Positions 1-12,800 of a stretch of 64,000 nucleotides of DNA are shown one piece after another (position 1 is the first letter of the stretch; every line of letters starts with the position of its first letter). The DNA comes from Lineus longissimus. Taxonomy: Eukaryota; Nemertea; Pilidiophora; Heteronemertea; Lineidae. The DNA is taken from contig NC_088316.1 in NCBI RefSeq assembly GCF_910592395.1, forward strand, positions 14,758,001 to 14,822,000, given 5' to 3'. The position numbers and the translations under genes were made by a program. The notes beneath the pieces are model-generated. The model ran no database searches, was not told the origin of the DNA, and saw only the letters and a program-made list of their open reading frames with translations.

Positions 1-1400
1 TAGTAATACAGTGCACCTTTAATACCTTTATAAAAAATGTCTCGTTTTACATTGCACATGATTTTTCCCCTCTAGGCTCTTAGTCCCCTCACAAAATGAT
101 TGACACAACAAAACAAAATAAAATTCCGATACCAGTAGGCTTTTCAAAGTGTCAAATGTTAGAAAATGATCAGTAAACATTGAATTATTGACGAATATCC
201 ATTAAATTGGCAAAAAAAACAGTTCAACTCTTTTCCTATTTACAGCAATTATCGGAATTTGGGATGAAAACGAACATTCTAGCATTTCAGATTTAAACAT
301 GTGATTGAACTAACAAATGGTAAAGTGACGGTATGCCATTTGAAGTATACGCAAATACTGTTGTACGGAAAACATTATTCAACTTTGCCTTTTTATTTCA
401 TTTTGTTATTTATTTAGAAACTATCAAAGCTTCCTACCAAGCTTGTAACCCACGTACGTCTGGTTTTCACAGTTTAGCAGAGAAATATCGTGCAGTTTAC
501 ATCACCAGAAATCAGGCTATGTAGCCGACTATCGCTGGGCTACATGTTCCATTCCACAGCAGATGCCAAACTACATGAGGTCCACCAAAAAAGATGCACT
601 GCCAAATTAAAGTAGACATCAAGCTGATTGGCCAAACCAAAGTATGCCAAACAGATATACGCAATAACCACTGAGCGCTACCATCTTTCAAAGATCTCCC
701 TTTCCCAATATTTATCAAAGATGTAGCACTGATTAGGATAGAGGCAAAATAACCTGAAACAAAAGGTCTAGCTGTCCTTTGGTACCCTCACAACCAGTTA
801 CTCCATTACGTTCAGAACCTAGCGTAAAAAGCCAAGCATCAATAATTAAACATGAACAAACATCGAGATAGACTTATGTCATGCTAAACTCTCGTCTTAA
901 TTATGCAGCAACGCCTGAAACAAAAGCGCACTTCGCTTTCAAATGCCTTTTCACACCATACGTCGAAGCCTTGAGTGGCGTCCCATCCTTACAGCGTGCT
1001 GGTCGATTACCCGAGGAGCGCTCACGGAGCTCTCTGATCGATACATACTTGCGAGATGATCAAATATTAACGGAAAATCCATCGCTAGGTTAACCAAGGC
1101 GTGAAACCTTTGGGCTGATCAAGTCGCTCCGTGGTGTTCAAAGCAGAAAGTTGGAACACTAAGAGTGACATTTATGCCTTACTTTACTTCATTATCAAAA
1201 GAAAAAGTTAAATATCTCGGATATCCTCGTGTTCACTACATCCGCTCCGGTGAAACAGCCCTGAGCGCTTCTGATTGGTCCACTCCTATTTACTGCACCG
1301 GTGATGCAGGATTAAATGCTCCTGACGGGTTCTTTTTTAATCACTGTCACGTCTCAGTGATCAGATTGAGCGCTTTTGATTATAGATAATAGTTGGAGAG
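1..1400. other. A+T-rich stretch without a recognised gene
   Basis: Open frames here are under 75 codons and look like chance. If the exon at 1407-1476 is real, this is its first intron. An imperfect 14-base direct repeat (GAGCGCTTYTGATT) occurs near 1264 and 1369. Nothing else stands out. Confidence 0.5.
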
Positions 1401-1406
1401 TCTTAC

Positions 1407-1476
1407 CTTTTACTAATCCGAGGACGAAGACTAAACATATCACTTTTTGATACTGTATCCAACTCGAGGACGCCAT
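1407..1476 (-). CDS. Candidate first coding exon of a secreted or membrane protein (signal peptide exon, partial)
   Basis: Seen: on the minus strand an ATG at 1476-1474 sits inside a YY1-type motif (AAGATGGCG, with A at -3 and G at +4, a strong start context). It opens 23 codons plus one base. The peptide begins MASSSWIQYQK and continues with a hydrophobic core (VICLVFVLGLV) before a lysine, the shape of a cleavable signal peptide. The open stretch runs into AAAAG|GTAAGA, a near-consensus splice donor (intron starts at 1406), giving a phase 1 junction. Known: signal peptide exons in animals very often end in phase 1, and YY1 sites often overlap the start codon. Inferred: this is exon 1 of a gene read leftward out of the window. 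I found no convincing second exon in 1-1400; the best acceptor there (near 917) gives a stop after a few codons. It is not in longer ORF lists because it is short. The protein family is unknown. Confidence 0.5.
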
Positions 1477-1494
1477 CTTGGAATTATGACGTCA
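1471..1494 (-). promoter_or_regulatory. CRE plus YY1 core promoter of the candidate exon at 1407-1476
   Basis: A perfect CRE palindrome TGACGTCA lies at 1487-1494, and a YY1 motif (AAGATGGCG on the minus strand) at 1471-1479. Their order fits transcription on the minus strand, with the CRE just upstream and YY1 over the start codon. An NF-Y-like CTGATTGG is at 1271-1278, downstream in this direction, so probably unrelated. Confidence 0.5.
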
Positions 1495-1499
1495 CAACG

Positions 1500-4400
1500 T
1501 TATCCTAAAAGAACAAAATGAAGACAAATGTACAAATGACACACATTGTTTGAAGATTGTCGAAAGAACTTGAGATAGAATGTTGCTCAAGATTGAGATC
1601 TCGGCCGAAACAGGAATCTTACTCTAAATCAAAAATGGGAGTTTGTGATTATCAATGGTAGCCACGTCGTCTATGTTCTGAGAGTTGTTTTGAATCCAAG
1701 ACATTTCGACGCTTCCATGTTACATATGCGTTGCCCAGTGCAACAGTCAAGTCGCAGCACCACGTAACCTGGCGATAAAGTGGCTAAAATATGCTATAAA
1801 TGACCATTCACTCGGCGATATTCACGGTGCGCTGGAAGAATGGACATTAGCGAAAATTGCGGTCAGGGTTCGGGTTAAAACAATGCTGTATCATTGGATG
1901 AGGAGATTGTGAACATCCGCCAGGCATCACAAGGTCGTCCGCAGCCTGAACGGGAAGCCAAGAACAAACCCAGTTAATAGTCTTGAATGTCTCTCTGCAA
2001 AAACTGTCCATCCCTATCGTATGGTGATGAATTAAGGGGTGGTTCTGTCAATGACCAATACCTCAGTGATTAAAAGCGCATAATAGAAAACCGTCTCTCT
2101 GTGGGCGAAATTTTATGAATCTGTGCAGCAACAAGTCATAATGCATCCGTATTTCTGTTGGTTATGCCATTGGCGGACGCCACGGGCGAAGCGACGACAT
2201 CAACGAAAGTAACCTTTCTTAGACGACGAGCATTCCGCTCAGGTTACAAGTTGACTAACTCAAAGGCTAGAGAAAGAAACTTTGCCTATAAGGATATCCG
2301 GTAGCGGCCGCTCATTCAGGGAGTAAGATGCGAGTTCGAATGGATCATCAAACTCATTCACGTGGGCGAGAATCCTTTGATCTGCTGCAGTATACTTTTT
2401 AGTATATCGATGTCTTATATCTATGCAGGTTTTCTGCACTGACATTCAATTATCCAGAACAAAGTCATATACTTCGGTTGTGAAAATGCAAAAAAATAAC
2501 TTCTTTAATGTGAGTACCGAACTTCACCACAGTTGGCGTGGGTGATTTTACTACAAGGATACAGACCGCCATTTATATACATGCTCTGAACAAAAAAGGT
2601 TCTTTCTTAGTCTACGTATTGCAGTTATCTGATACCATTGAATCTCTGATGCTTGATTCGCAACAGCAGACTTTACCTTAACATCTACTGTATGCTTCTG
2701 GCCACCTCTTCTCAAAGTGTAACATCTTAGATGTGACAAAATAACGTTGTCGTTTTACTCATGGACAGAACTATACATTGACAGCAGACCTTTCTATTAA
2801 CTAGTCCATTTACTTATCCAAACCCTGCCTCTCAGATGGACAGTTGTACAAGAAAACCAAACGCATATCAACAGTGCATTACGTGTATTTGATATCGCGT
2901 TACGAGTTAATGTAATAAACGGTTCTTGTCAGCCGCCAGTAGTCATACGGTTATTCCAGTGGGCGGAAAGCCTGGTGAACACGATCTTCACGCATCGACT
3001 GACTTGTGGCGTTAATTCATAGCCCGCTGGTTTCGTGTAACAGTTGTCGCAAGGGTCTCATTATTTACCAATCGCAAAATTCCTAAGCAATAAAATCCGA
3101 CGTTTTCATTATCACGTGACAACAGGTCAAGGGATGTTGTATCAAACAGCGGCCATTTTGTTTGTCATGTGATTGCGTGCTTCTTTAGATCATTGGTTCT
3201 TTGGAAGCAAGTCACGTAGTGTGATCACCTAGACGAGGATTACATGCCATTGGGGAGGTTAACCCGTAGATAGAGTTTACAATCTCAAGCTTACAGAAGC
3301 CATACACGAGAAATTTAGGTGATTTGTAGTCGAAGTCTTGCTTCCCATACCTGTTGGTTGTGGGTAAAGCCAGCAATAAATTGTAGTGAAATAGTGGAGT
3401 CTGCCAATGATCCTGAAAGTTGAAATGGGGGAATCATGGCACCATGTTTGTTTACGTTGAACTTGTTGGAGACTCCCAGGATTGTGCAAGTTCAAATCGG
3501 AGAATATTGGAAGGACAGCAACCCAAAAAAATTAAAAGTCCTCTCACCAGACTCTCGAAAGCTAACCAGTTTATAACGATACTGATCCAGCGTGACCTCT
3601 CAAAGCATGTAAAAACAGGGAATTCGCGGAAACAATTTACCACCTTAATAGGCAGAGAGCGTCCGCCGTTCTCTTAAAAATGACTTCTCTCACGCGACCC
3701 TTCCCATGCTAGACCAATAGAAGCAAGCAACAACAACTTTAAATCGTTGGGTTTCGTGTCGGGAAATCTTCGACCAGCGCTTCTTGGTGATGAGCCAAGA
3801 AGTTCTCACAGTGGTCATCAACGGGCCCCGAGACCGTGTTGGCTATTCTACGCCTGTACAGTTCCAATACGGAATCATGGTTGGCCTCATAATCCCCACC
3901 GTAACAGCTCCCAGTGGACAAGGCTAATGTCCATTACTCCTCAGATGCACAACAGGTGTAACAGAGCTTAGATATTTTCCGACATTTTAATGATTTTTTA
4001 CCAAAGCACGATATTTTGCTTTTGACTGGTATTGCTCTCAATACAAACAGTTCAATCAGTCCAGGCAAGTCAAGCACGCCAGATGGGTTTTGGAGATGCA
4101 AGTCCGGATTGGCCCGGACTGCTCGACATATCAAAAAGCGATTTACACCATTAGCAGTCGTGTTCAGTGAAATATTAGATACATTTAACATATTCTCTTG
4201 GGAGAATGGCGAAAGTCTGAATGGGTACTGTAATTAATGTTTTAGCATTTGTATATGGGCCTCGCTAATTAGATTGGACTACTGGGGTTAAACAATGAGA
4301 GTCTGTCATGAAGGCTGCTAATGCTTCTGGTTGCATTGTACATTAGCCTCGTAACTTTTTGTTTAATGACTGTTTTCGAAATTACTTTGACCCACTTAAT

Positions 4401-5290
4401 TCGCATAGTGAGAGTTATGTGATCGACTAACTAGAAGGCCCTACACCAGTTAAGATGGCTTGGCTCTTGGCTCTTAGTTTAGGGTGACCCCTTCTGGGCT
4501 ATCAATTCGATGAATTTACGGCCTAGTACTTATTTATTGGAGAAACCATTGAAAGCGATCAATTCGCTCGCAATACAGCCGAGAGCATGTAAGTAGGTTG
4601 TACTTGTTGGAGTGTGTCAAGCCCTGTCATCACCTTATCCGCCTTGATAATCACAAGAAAGAACTCAAGAATGGCGAAACATACTACCAACCGCTCAGAG
4701 TCAACGAAGTATCAATTTGTTTGGTATACCAGCCATTTAAAGCCAATCAATTGAAAAGCAATTGGTGTAGCGGTAAGAATAAGATGGATGGCTTCGTTTC
4801 CAGCACTAATGGCTCCTCAAGCGTGATTTATTGCGAAACTTCTTCAAATGTTTGTATTTCAAATGGAGGATTTAAAATGGTAGTGATTGTGGTTTATTGC
4901 GAGAATTGAGATAAATCCATTTGAAGCGAGAAGGCAATTCATTGAAATGCGTAGGATTGGTCACGACCTGACAAACCTAAGGGAGAAATTTTCATTTCGT
5001 AGGCAATCTGCAATATGAGAGATGTTTTACTTTGTCTGCAGGCACTTGTTGGCCAGTGCTTTATAAAGAAAATTCACCCTGATAGCCATTTTTAACAGAA
5101 TATCACGCGTGATTACATTGGTGTACATGGCTAGATACATTCTGTACATAATGCATGCCCTAATATTGCAACATAATTGGCAGATGTGACGAAGCAGCTT
5201 GATGAGACCATGTGCATCAATGTACCATCGCCATGTACAATGATTTAATGCCCCTATCAGGTTATCCAATTCTTGACTGATACATGTAAA
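1500..5290. other. Non-coding stretch with nothing assigned
   Basis: No supported gene. Around 1700-2450 the G+C content is a little higher and several short frames are open on both strands, but none resembles a family I know. An E-box (TCACGTGAC) lies near 3113, and 34 bases on a YY1-like CAAAATGGCCGC (minus strand, near 3151) starts a frame that stops after four codons. A phrase like GTTTATTGCGAGAATTGAG near 4890 recurs in similar form near 57695; it may be a short dispersed repeat. Confidence 0.4.
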
Positions 5291-5302
5291 AGGAACATGA
5301 GG

Positions 5303-5434
5303 TTATGATGTAAATGTGCAAAATTCGACACCGCACGTTTGAGTCTGAATACCAGTTTTACCACTGTTTCGCTGAACGATTTTTGTGACACATTCTTCTT
5401 GCATAGTTCCTTGACTCTTTGTACGAACAGCCAT
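5303..5434 (-). CDS. Small ORF, 43 codons, with YY1-type start context
   Basis: Seen: on the minus strand GTCAAGATGGCTG gives a start at 5434 with the preferred A at -3 and G at +4, inside a YY1-like motif. The frame runs 43 codons, starts MAVRTKSQG, is polar and slightly basic, has two cysteines in a TCGVEFC segment, and ends in TAA. There is no signal peptide or membrane segment. A weak donor-like GGTAAAA lies within it, so it could also be part of a first exon. The frame also stays open upstream of this ATG. A 43-codon frame is easily made by chance; the start context is the only real support. No family was recognised. Confidence 0.2.
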   Translation of the reverse strand: MAVRTKSQGTMQEECVTKIVQRNSGKTGIQTQTCGVEFCTFTS

Positions 5435-5519
5435 CTTGACCTTCACCGTAAAAATCATATCATGACAACTGTCACTTTTGAAATGGTATATCCAACATGA
5501 AATAGGGATTGTTGACAAA

Positions 5520-8500
5520 TCCTTACAAAGACATCATACGATATAACATTTGAGATAAGCCTTCCGTATTCAAGGTCGGCCTTTTGCTTGCCTTTGCAAG
5601 TAGCTTTGTATGTAAACATCGCAGTCGACTTTGAAGCTCGGCGTCAAAGAATACTACGAAGAGTTGATGTCGTACACACGTTATTGGTTAAGATGGTATA
5701 GACGTCTGATGTAAGTAAAAGTTACTACAAACACCTGCATTTGTTGAGGGATAGCTAGAGACCGAATGAAGAATCATTGAGTAGAAACGCCGCAGCTTCT
5801 CATATATGTGGACAGTTTGTTATAGACGAGGCGGTGCGCGAGAGACAAACCACCAGTCACGATGATGGAGGTCACCGTAACCCAAAAACATTTCAAAATC
5901 ACAAAATCTCTCTGAATACTTACACTGGTGATGCTGGCGCGAACCAACAAGATCTCATGGTGACAGCATATAATGTTTTTCGCTGTCCCTTTCAACGTGA
6001 CATCATATCGTGACATCAATTTTTGCCGCACTAGTAGAAGTTTCCTTCTCGAGCGCCCAACACAACCCTGTCAAACTTTTGAAATAACAAACACTGAGCA
6101 AATGTGACCCAACCATACGTTATTCGGAAAAGGATTTGTGAAAGACGTTCAGACATTGAGGAGATCGTAATGTCACGTCTCCTCCACGTCCTATCGGCGC
6201 CTCCGTGTGTGCAGGATACTGATTACCCGCGCCGGCCGCTGGGGAATGTCCCTTGGTCGCGACCCCAGATAGATTTATCAACCCTGTCGGGATGTCAACA
6301 GCTAACGTGTCATAATGAAGCTCAGCTTATGACAGTTCATTACTGCATCAAACGTGAGGGGTCGTAGTAGCAAAAGCGAGTGTGGAAAAGTCGATGGGAT
6401 TGACTTGTGGAGGCGTTCTCATCAACAAGTCACTGCTCATGACCAGACAGTTTTTAACTGAAAGCTCTTAAAGGGCACGGGTAAACTGTTTAGACGAAGA
6501 CCGAATCATCGTGCCATGGATTGCTACAGCTCGAACTACCTCCTTGAGTGAGTGGGGAAGAAGCGCCACGCCTTGCATCACAGGGCTTGAATCCATACGA
6601 TTCCACACGATATGTAGAGAATGCATGGTGGTCAAAAGTAACAAAAGGGTAGGTGCAGGCGAGTCCAGTTTCATCCACCCTAGCAGTGATCTGTCCCCCG
6701 GGGAACCAAAGGAGTGGAATGGATAGTTTTTGAAAGGATGGAGAGGTGCTTAATATTGAGGTGAATACAATGGGACGAAATGTCACTATAATGCCAAGGG
6801 AGATTGGCGATCAGATGAGTAAATATGAATTTGTTTACATGAACCAAGAACTGTAATGTCATAGCCGAAGAGAAAGGATGGAAAAATTACCTTTATATCC
6901 CCATCTATACGAAGTGAGCGCTCATTAAGTATGAAGAGAATCGCACGACATTAAACTATTAAAGATAACAGCACTCATTTAAACCACGTAACATTTGACC
7001 TTAACATCCTGAATAGTTGGGAGTTAGTAATTTTCCACCGGGGTTTAGTCATCAATGACACATTGTCGCAATTAGCCTTACAAGTATACCGGTACAAGGT
7101 ATCATGCCTGTAAACGATTTTCCCTTGTTCTTAAATACCGTTGTATACCAATTGACGAGTGATTTACGTAAAATCGCTGGCACACCACAGAGCGGCAGAT
7201 TTTGGGTTTAGGCAAATGTGCCCAGTAAAAGGACTCGGTCCCAGGTTGTCGTATCCAAGCCGGGTATGATAGGCTTCCAACCATCCACTCCGTGGGGAAA
7301 TTTCCTTCATGTTGAACGAAGCAATTTCAACTGAGAGACCGTCATGCATCGACTGCTGTCACCAAATGCATGAAGAGTTTCTGCGTTTCGGTGGCACGTA
7401 TGTGTCGCTCGACAAATGTGTACAAGACAGCGTTTGCAACGGGAGTTTGTATAAAAACCCATAACATGCCCTTGATCCTGTTATCCAGTCTCCCTTGGTG
7501 TTTCTTTCAATATATCTTTGCCAATATTCATCTGACGACATCATTTCCAACCAACAGCCACCATGCTACAACACTACAAAACATCGTCAGCTATAGCAGA
7601 TTTGGTTTCCATACTGAGTTCGTATTAAGAACAAAAATGGCCTTTTCTTACCCATTTCTAATCGCAATTCCGCCTGATGGACATTTCATTAAACAGAAAT
7701 CAAGAACCGATAAATAAGACATAAATTCATAAAACCAGACAAATGGAGGATATGAATCACTAAAACATGGTGATATTTCATTCTGTTGCCACTACTTGAG
7801 TGAGTTGTAGACAAACTTCAATCAAACTGGCGTAAATACGAGAATTATTGTAACACGTGGATTGAATGCATTCTACGCCCTGCGATGTTGTTCAAAGGAT
7901 GCCAATTCGTCGGTTTTACTATCGCTACACAAAATATGTTGAAGGCGTGAATAGTAAATGAAAAGCTGTCTGGATACGATATTTCTAAGCATATTTTACA
8001 ATTTCAGTGAAAAGCGAAACTCGTAGTGGACGCAAAGGTGAAGATGACCACATATACAGAAAGAGATATATCCTGCATCGAGACTGATTGTTCGGAGGCA
8101 TTTCGAAGAAGAATGTCCTTGTCATTAAAAAAAAGGTGTGAAATGGCAATTTCCAAACGTACAATTATTACTCAACATGCTATAACGTGCTTAGAGACTA
8201 ATTTAAGTGGAAAAGCCATGCAGGTATAATTTAATGCATCAACTGTTAAACCCCACACGGGCTTGATACACTTTGCCTTGGGTTTCGCTAGATATACCTT
8301 ACTTCTACAATCCTACTAGAAAATGCCATTCGTAGTGCGGCCTCTAAGCTCTTCCAATTCAAAACTAACGCATTTACAAATCAACATTTGTTAAAGTGGT
8401 TAGGCTATGTAAAACATTTGAATATACCGAAAAATAATATTTGTTCAAGGGATATATAAGTTATTATACAGGCAATTTGGTGAAAACCACGTCCATGCTG

Positions 8501-9800
8501 TTCTTCACGTCGTCGGTGTGTCAAATCGTTACCTATGTGTATGTTCTGTCCCTACTGTGTTACTCACAGTATGGTAAGCAACATACGTCTTCTTCAAGCA
8601 TTTAGTAAGGAACACTTAAACATGTTCAACATGACTTGACCCGTATCTTAACTAGATCTCAAATGAAAACCAGTCAAACATGTTTATGTAACTGTGTACC
8701 AGCTTAAAACTATTATCTTCATGGTATCAGTGGACATTACAGGTAATTGCTATTGGTAAAATGAGTCGTTTAGTTTCTCCAAAGGTTAGCAGAGTAATCT
8801 TTTAGAATGTCAAATTGTTACGCTATTTGCCAGTTACCACATGACGCCAAACCATATTGCTTAACGAACTCAAAGTGCAACACATCCGAAAGTCTCCTCC
8901 AAACATATTCACTGTCAAAAGTCATTTTTGTCATTTTCAATTGCTTGTCATTCAGAGCTAATGCAGGTATTTTAGCATTTATACCAACAACAGAAGAATT
9001 ATTATATCAATCCAATTCGTGTGCCCTGGTGTGATTTTACACACAAATAACAAGCGCTTAATATCGGCAACAATATATTAAATACATAATACAGGATTGA
9101 CCAACAACTGTCGCCAACTACTTGTAAGTTCTTGACTTGTTGGTGACACGTTTTTAATATTAAGGGTAAAAATGATTGTTTGAGTTAAGTACATAAACCT
9201 ACTGTCGAGTCGGTTTAGCATTGGGTTAATGTCTCATTGGTACCATCGGTGTGAAGTTCAAACTCGTAAGATCATTCATCAGGGCTAAGAAGGTTTTAAA
9301 AGATTGCCGGATAGCTCCCTGTGGTGTTTTTATTTAAGAACCAACCAAACGCGTTTACAATATGTACATGTAGTGCATTTTACGCAAATGACCAGTATAT
9401 TGAAATTGGGTGATTTTCATTGTCACCTCCAGCCGAAAGGTTCCTTGAGTGGGAGTGCAGGTCCGCTTATACCACTTCCAGTGAATACTCTTGCTGCCAA
9501 GTATCTTCACTGGTATTTCTCTGCCCTTCTACACACCATCCTCTCACAAAATGCATCATGCGGTGACCGTGATAATTTTGTACATCAGCCAAAGCAGCTC
9601 GCCTCGTCGGCTCCAGCGACGTGTTAAGCTTATAAGGGCTTTACGATTTACTGACATGCCATGTACTTCTCAAAAGATGAAGGAATCATAACTCTACACC
9701 TTTTGACACTACCAATCCCCAGGCTCCCCATAACATGCCATTCATGAACATCTCAAAATCCAGACGCCTGCCACCAACAATAGATTTAATCCCTTCTCCG
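5520..9800. other. Non-coding stretch with nothing assigned
   Basis: Open frames overlap on both strands and are all short (the longest is 115 codons, 7370-7717 on the plus strand) with no recognisable domain. A TATA-like TATATAAG is at 8453-8460, but nothing promoter-like surrounds it. From 8200 to 9300 the sequence is A+T-rich. A single TACATGTA is at 9365-9372. Confidence 0.4.
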
Positions 9801-12800
9801 CCGCATCCAATATTTTCCTTCTCGCCAGCTCACGCAGGATCCTCAAATGACGCAAATACGTTAAAAATATTTTAATGTCATCTAAAAGCTTACAGCGGCC
9901 TTTATTTCGGACTCAGCCCGCTGCGTCATCACCTCCGAAGGTCGCCCACGGGAATAGGACCTTGGCTTTATCAAACTCGCTCTTTTTTCACGTTTTCCGA
10001 GATGAGATTGTGCCAAGAGACTGCGAGGACATCCAGCGTAATAATCCTTGTTATCTCAGTCGCCTTGAAAGAAACCATAACAATACGCGGAAATGTCAGT
10101 GACCAGGCACGTACGTTTCCTGGCTTACTACGCAGCTAATCTCGTCAGGGCTGCATTCGATGCCCTACTTTTAGCACGAGAGATGCAAAGGATTACATGT
10201 AGTTACCAAAACCGTCAAGATGTTGACCATTGTTACATGGCTAGCCCCTTAGCCTGTACAGTAATGCCGAAGGAAACTTAGGATGTCGAATACCGGGGTA
10301 TAAGAGAAGTCTTCATTCGTTTCCGGGTCTCCATCAAATTACATGTAGCGATGTCTCCTCGCATAAATTGTTTAACATTCATCAATGACATCATTGATAT
10401 CAAAAGGTCAGTTACAATTGGTAAGCCAAAATACTCTACCCTTGTTTGTACAACTGCCCCCCTTTTTATTTCAACATACGCATGGCAGTGAATCCCCGCC
10501 GACAGCACCTACCCACCCTGATCAACGACCCCCCCCCCCCCTGGTCAACGCACTGCAAGATACCATCCTTCAAATTACTGTTGTTAGTCGTGGGTAGAAT
10601 CGTATCATCATTTGACAATGAAGCCTGAAGCAATAAGGACCAGGTTGAAAGCTATTTTCCATCCTGTCTCACTTCTCACCCTACGAGAACATGACGAAGA
10701 CATCAATGAAAAGTTGAAGAATTTTGCGCGAAAACCTGTTTCTCATCTTGAGGACGATCCAACCCAAAGAAAGGGCCAAAAAATACAAGTACGGGTATTA
10801 AGAATATTGTGCGGGGGACAAAGTAATATTACTCACCAAGTTGCTCGAAAATTTATCCACAGGGGCTGGTAATCCGTGAAAGCTATCCGCGAGATCCTCC
10901 CAAAGTTTCAACCGATCGCCTAAGTCACTCGATATCAAGTGTCCTCGTGGCGCAATTACACCTACGCTCAGTGTGTATGAAACCGTACTACGGCTTTCAT
11001 TATCACGGTCACAATAGCCAATGGCATTCCGAAAGCCATTCCACAATGCCAGTATGAATGGTCAACACTGCGAGGGATGTTTTAAATTGCTTTCCATGGC
11101 CTTTCGCCATAAAAATGGGGGACAGTGACATAAAGTTACGCAGTGAAAAAGCAAGAAATCTAATTTTAGAGTAATCCAATTAGTACAAATATCATGAAAT
11201 AACTGGAGTTCAACTTAACTAAATGTACCGATATAGTGTAGTTTCTTCACATGGCCGACTAGACTCTTCATCCTTTTGATTTTTCAAAAGTTTTCTTTCG
11301 CAAAAGAGAGAAAAAAACTTTTTTTTCTCGTCATTTACTTTTTTATTGCTACACGAGCAGGCACATTGAGGCGAATGTATGCATTTACATCCCGGTCACC
11401 TAGTCACCCAAGTTGCCCTCAAAATCACAGTGAGCGATATCAATACGATAAACTATCCCAGCCATTCTACTACACAACATAAAAGAGAAGATTGTGAAAA
11501 ACAGAAACGAAATGTGTGTCATTCCCACGATTCTGTAACAGTTAAAAAACAATGCAACGTTTTTTTCTCTTTATAAACTTCATTATTGAGTTTAATTACG
11601 TTAGTTGTCATTCGAATATGTTTTATTGTCTTCATTGAAAAAAGTTCCACCAAATTGTCGGGACACCGTTGACATTTAGTGTCGTGTTGGGTTTACTAAT
11701 TCGAATTTAATTTAGCTCAGCGGTATTCAAATCGTGAGATGAATCACTTAACGAGACAAATTAGACCGATTAGTTTAGTAAAGCGTTCCTACCAACCTTG
11801 CCTGATCATGAACAGGCCTACCTTCGCAGAATCAGGGATGAGAAGTTTTCTAGGGGTTGGCTCAATTTCTCATGACAAGGAAGGCACTGAAAAAGCTCGT
11901 AACTGGTCCCTCTTATTTGTTTATTACGGCCATGTATCTCAGAGCACGAGCCCAGGAGCACGAGCTGTACTATGTCTTGGACACACTTTGAAAGCTTGTT
12001 GGGGGACCTATACTCGGATCCCGGATTTTTTCGAATATGACTTTCTTCAAGGTGATTCATCGTTAATCACAATAAATGGCGGTACTTGGAGCAAAGTGCA
12101 ATCCAAACAGGACATTGATTCTAAAACAAGCCCTCCATACAACAAAAACAAGGATCTGGCCTCCCCCATACCATTAAAACACTGACCCCCTGGTTGTGAC
12201 AAAATATGTGTCCTCACTTGACCTTACTTCAAATTATGATTCTTAATTCTTTTGTCCGGATCTCGAGGGTACTTCCTTTAGAATATCGAATTATTGCTTT
12301 TTTTCGATTCAAAAATACAATGTAGTCAACTTGTTGAACCCCATGCATTTTACAAGTACACGTGTTTGAATTATGCTTTTGCACATTCACTAAAGTCGAA
12401 TCCTTTCAAATGACATCAAGGAGCTGTCTCAGTGGTTTTCTCGCACATTCGTCAGTGTCAAGACCATAACATCTTCAAATGCTTCTCATAAAAATCCTGA
12501 GATTTATCATGAATCACTTAATAAATTGCAACTTCACCCAGTCAGTCACCTTGGCGCATGTATGAACTGGCAAAAAAACCACAAGCCGGATGGCACTTTT
12601 TTGTAAAAACCGATGACATACACGTAAATACTTCTGAATAAATATCATACATTGAAACATGACACCGTCGAATTAACTTGCTCAAACATCGATATGAATG
12701 AAAATAACGGCTCTTTTCTTGGCTCGATTCAACATGTTGACAGTAATAATGGGGTACTCCGGTGATAACCGCGCGTTCTGTTTACGGACCCCAACGCATG

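Noticed and set aside
901-917. Good acceptor on the minus strand as exon 2 of the gene at 1407-1476
   Set aside because: Joining in the required phase gives a stop after four codons.
3260-3275. Eleven-base match to miR-100 (AACCCGTAGAT)
   Set aside because: The rest of the mature sequence does not match and no hairpin forms with the downstream sequence.
11739-12185. Longest open frame of the window (148 codons)
   Set aside because: No domain, signal or splice context, a competing frame on the other strand, and a length compatible with chance in 64 kb.
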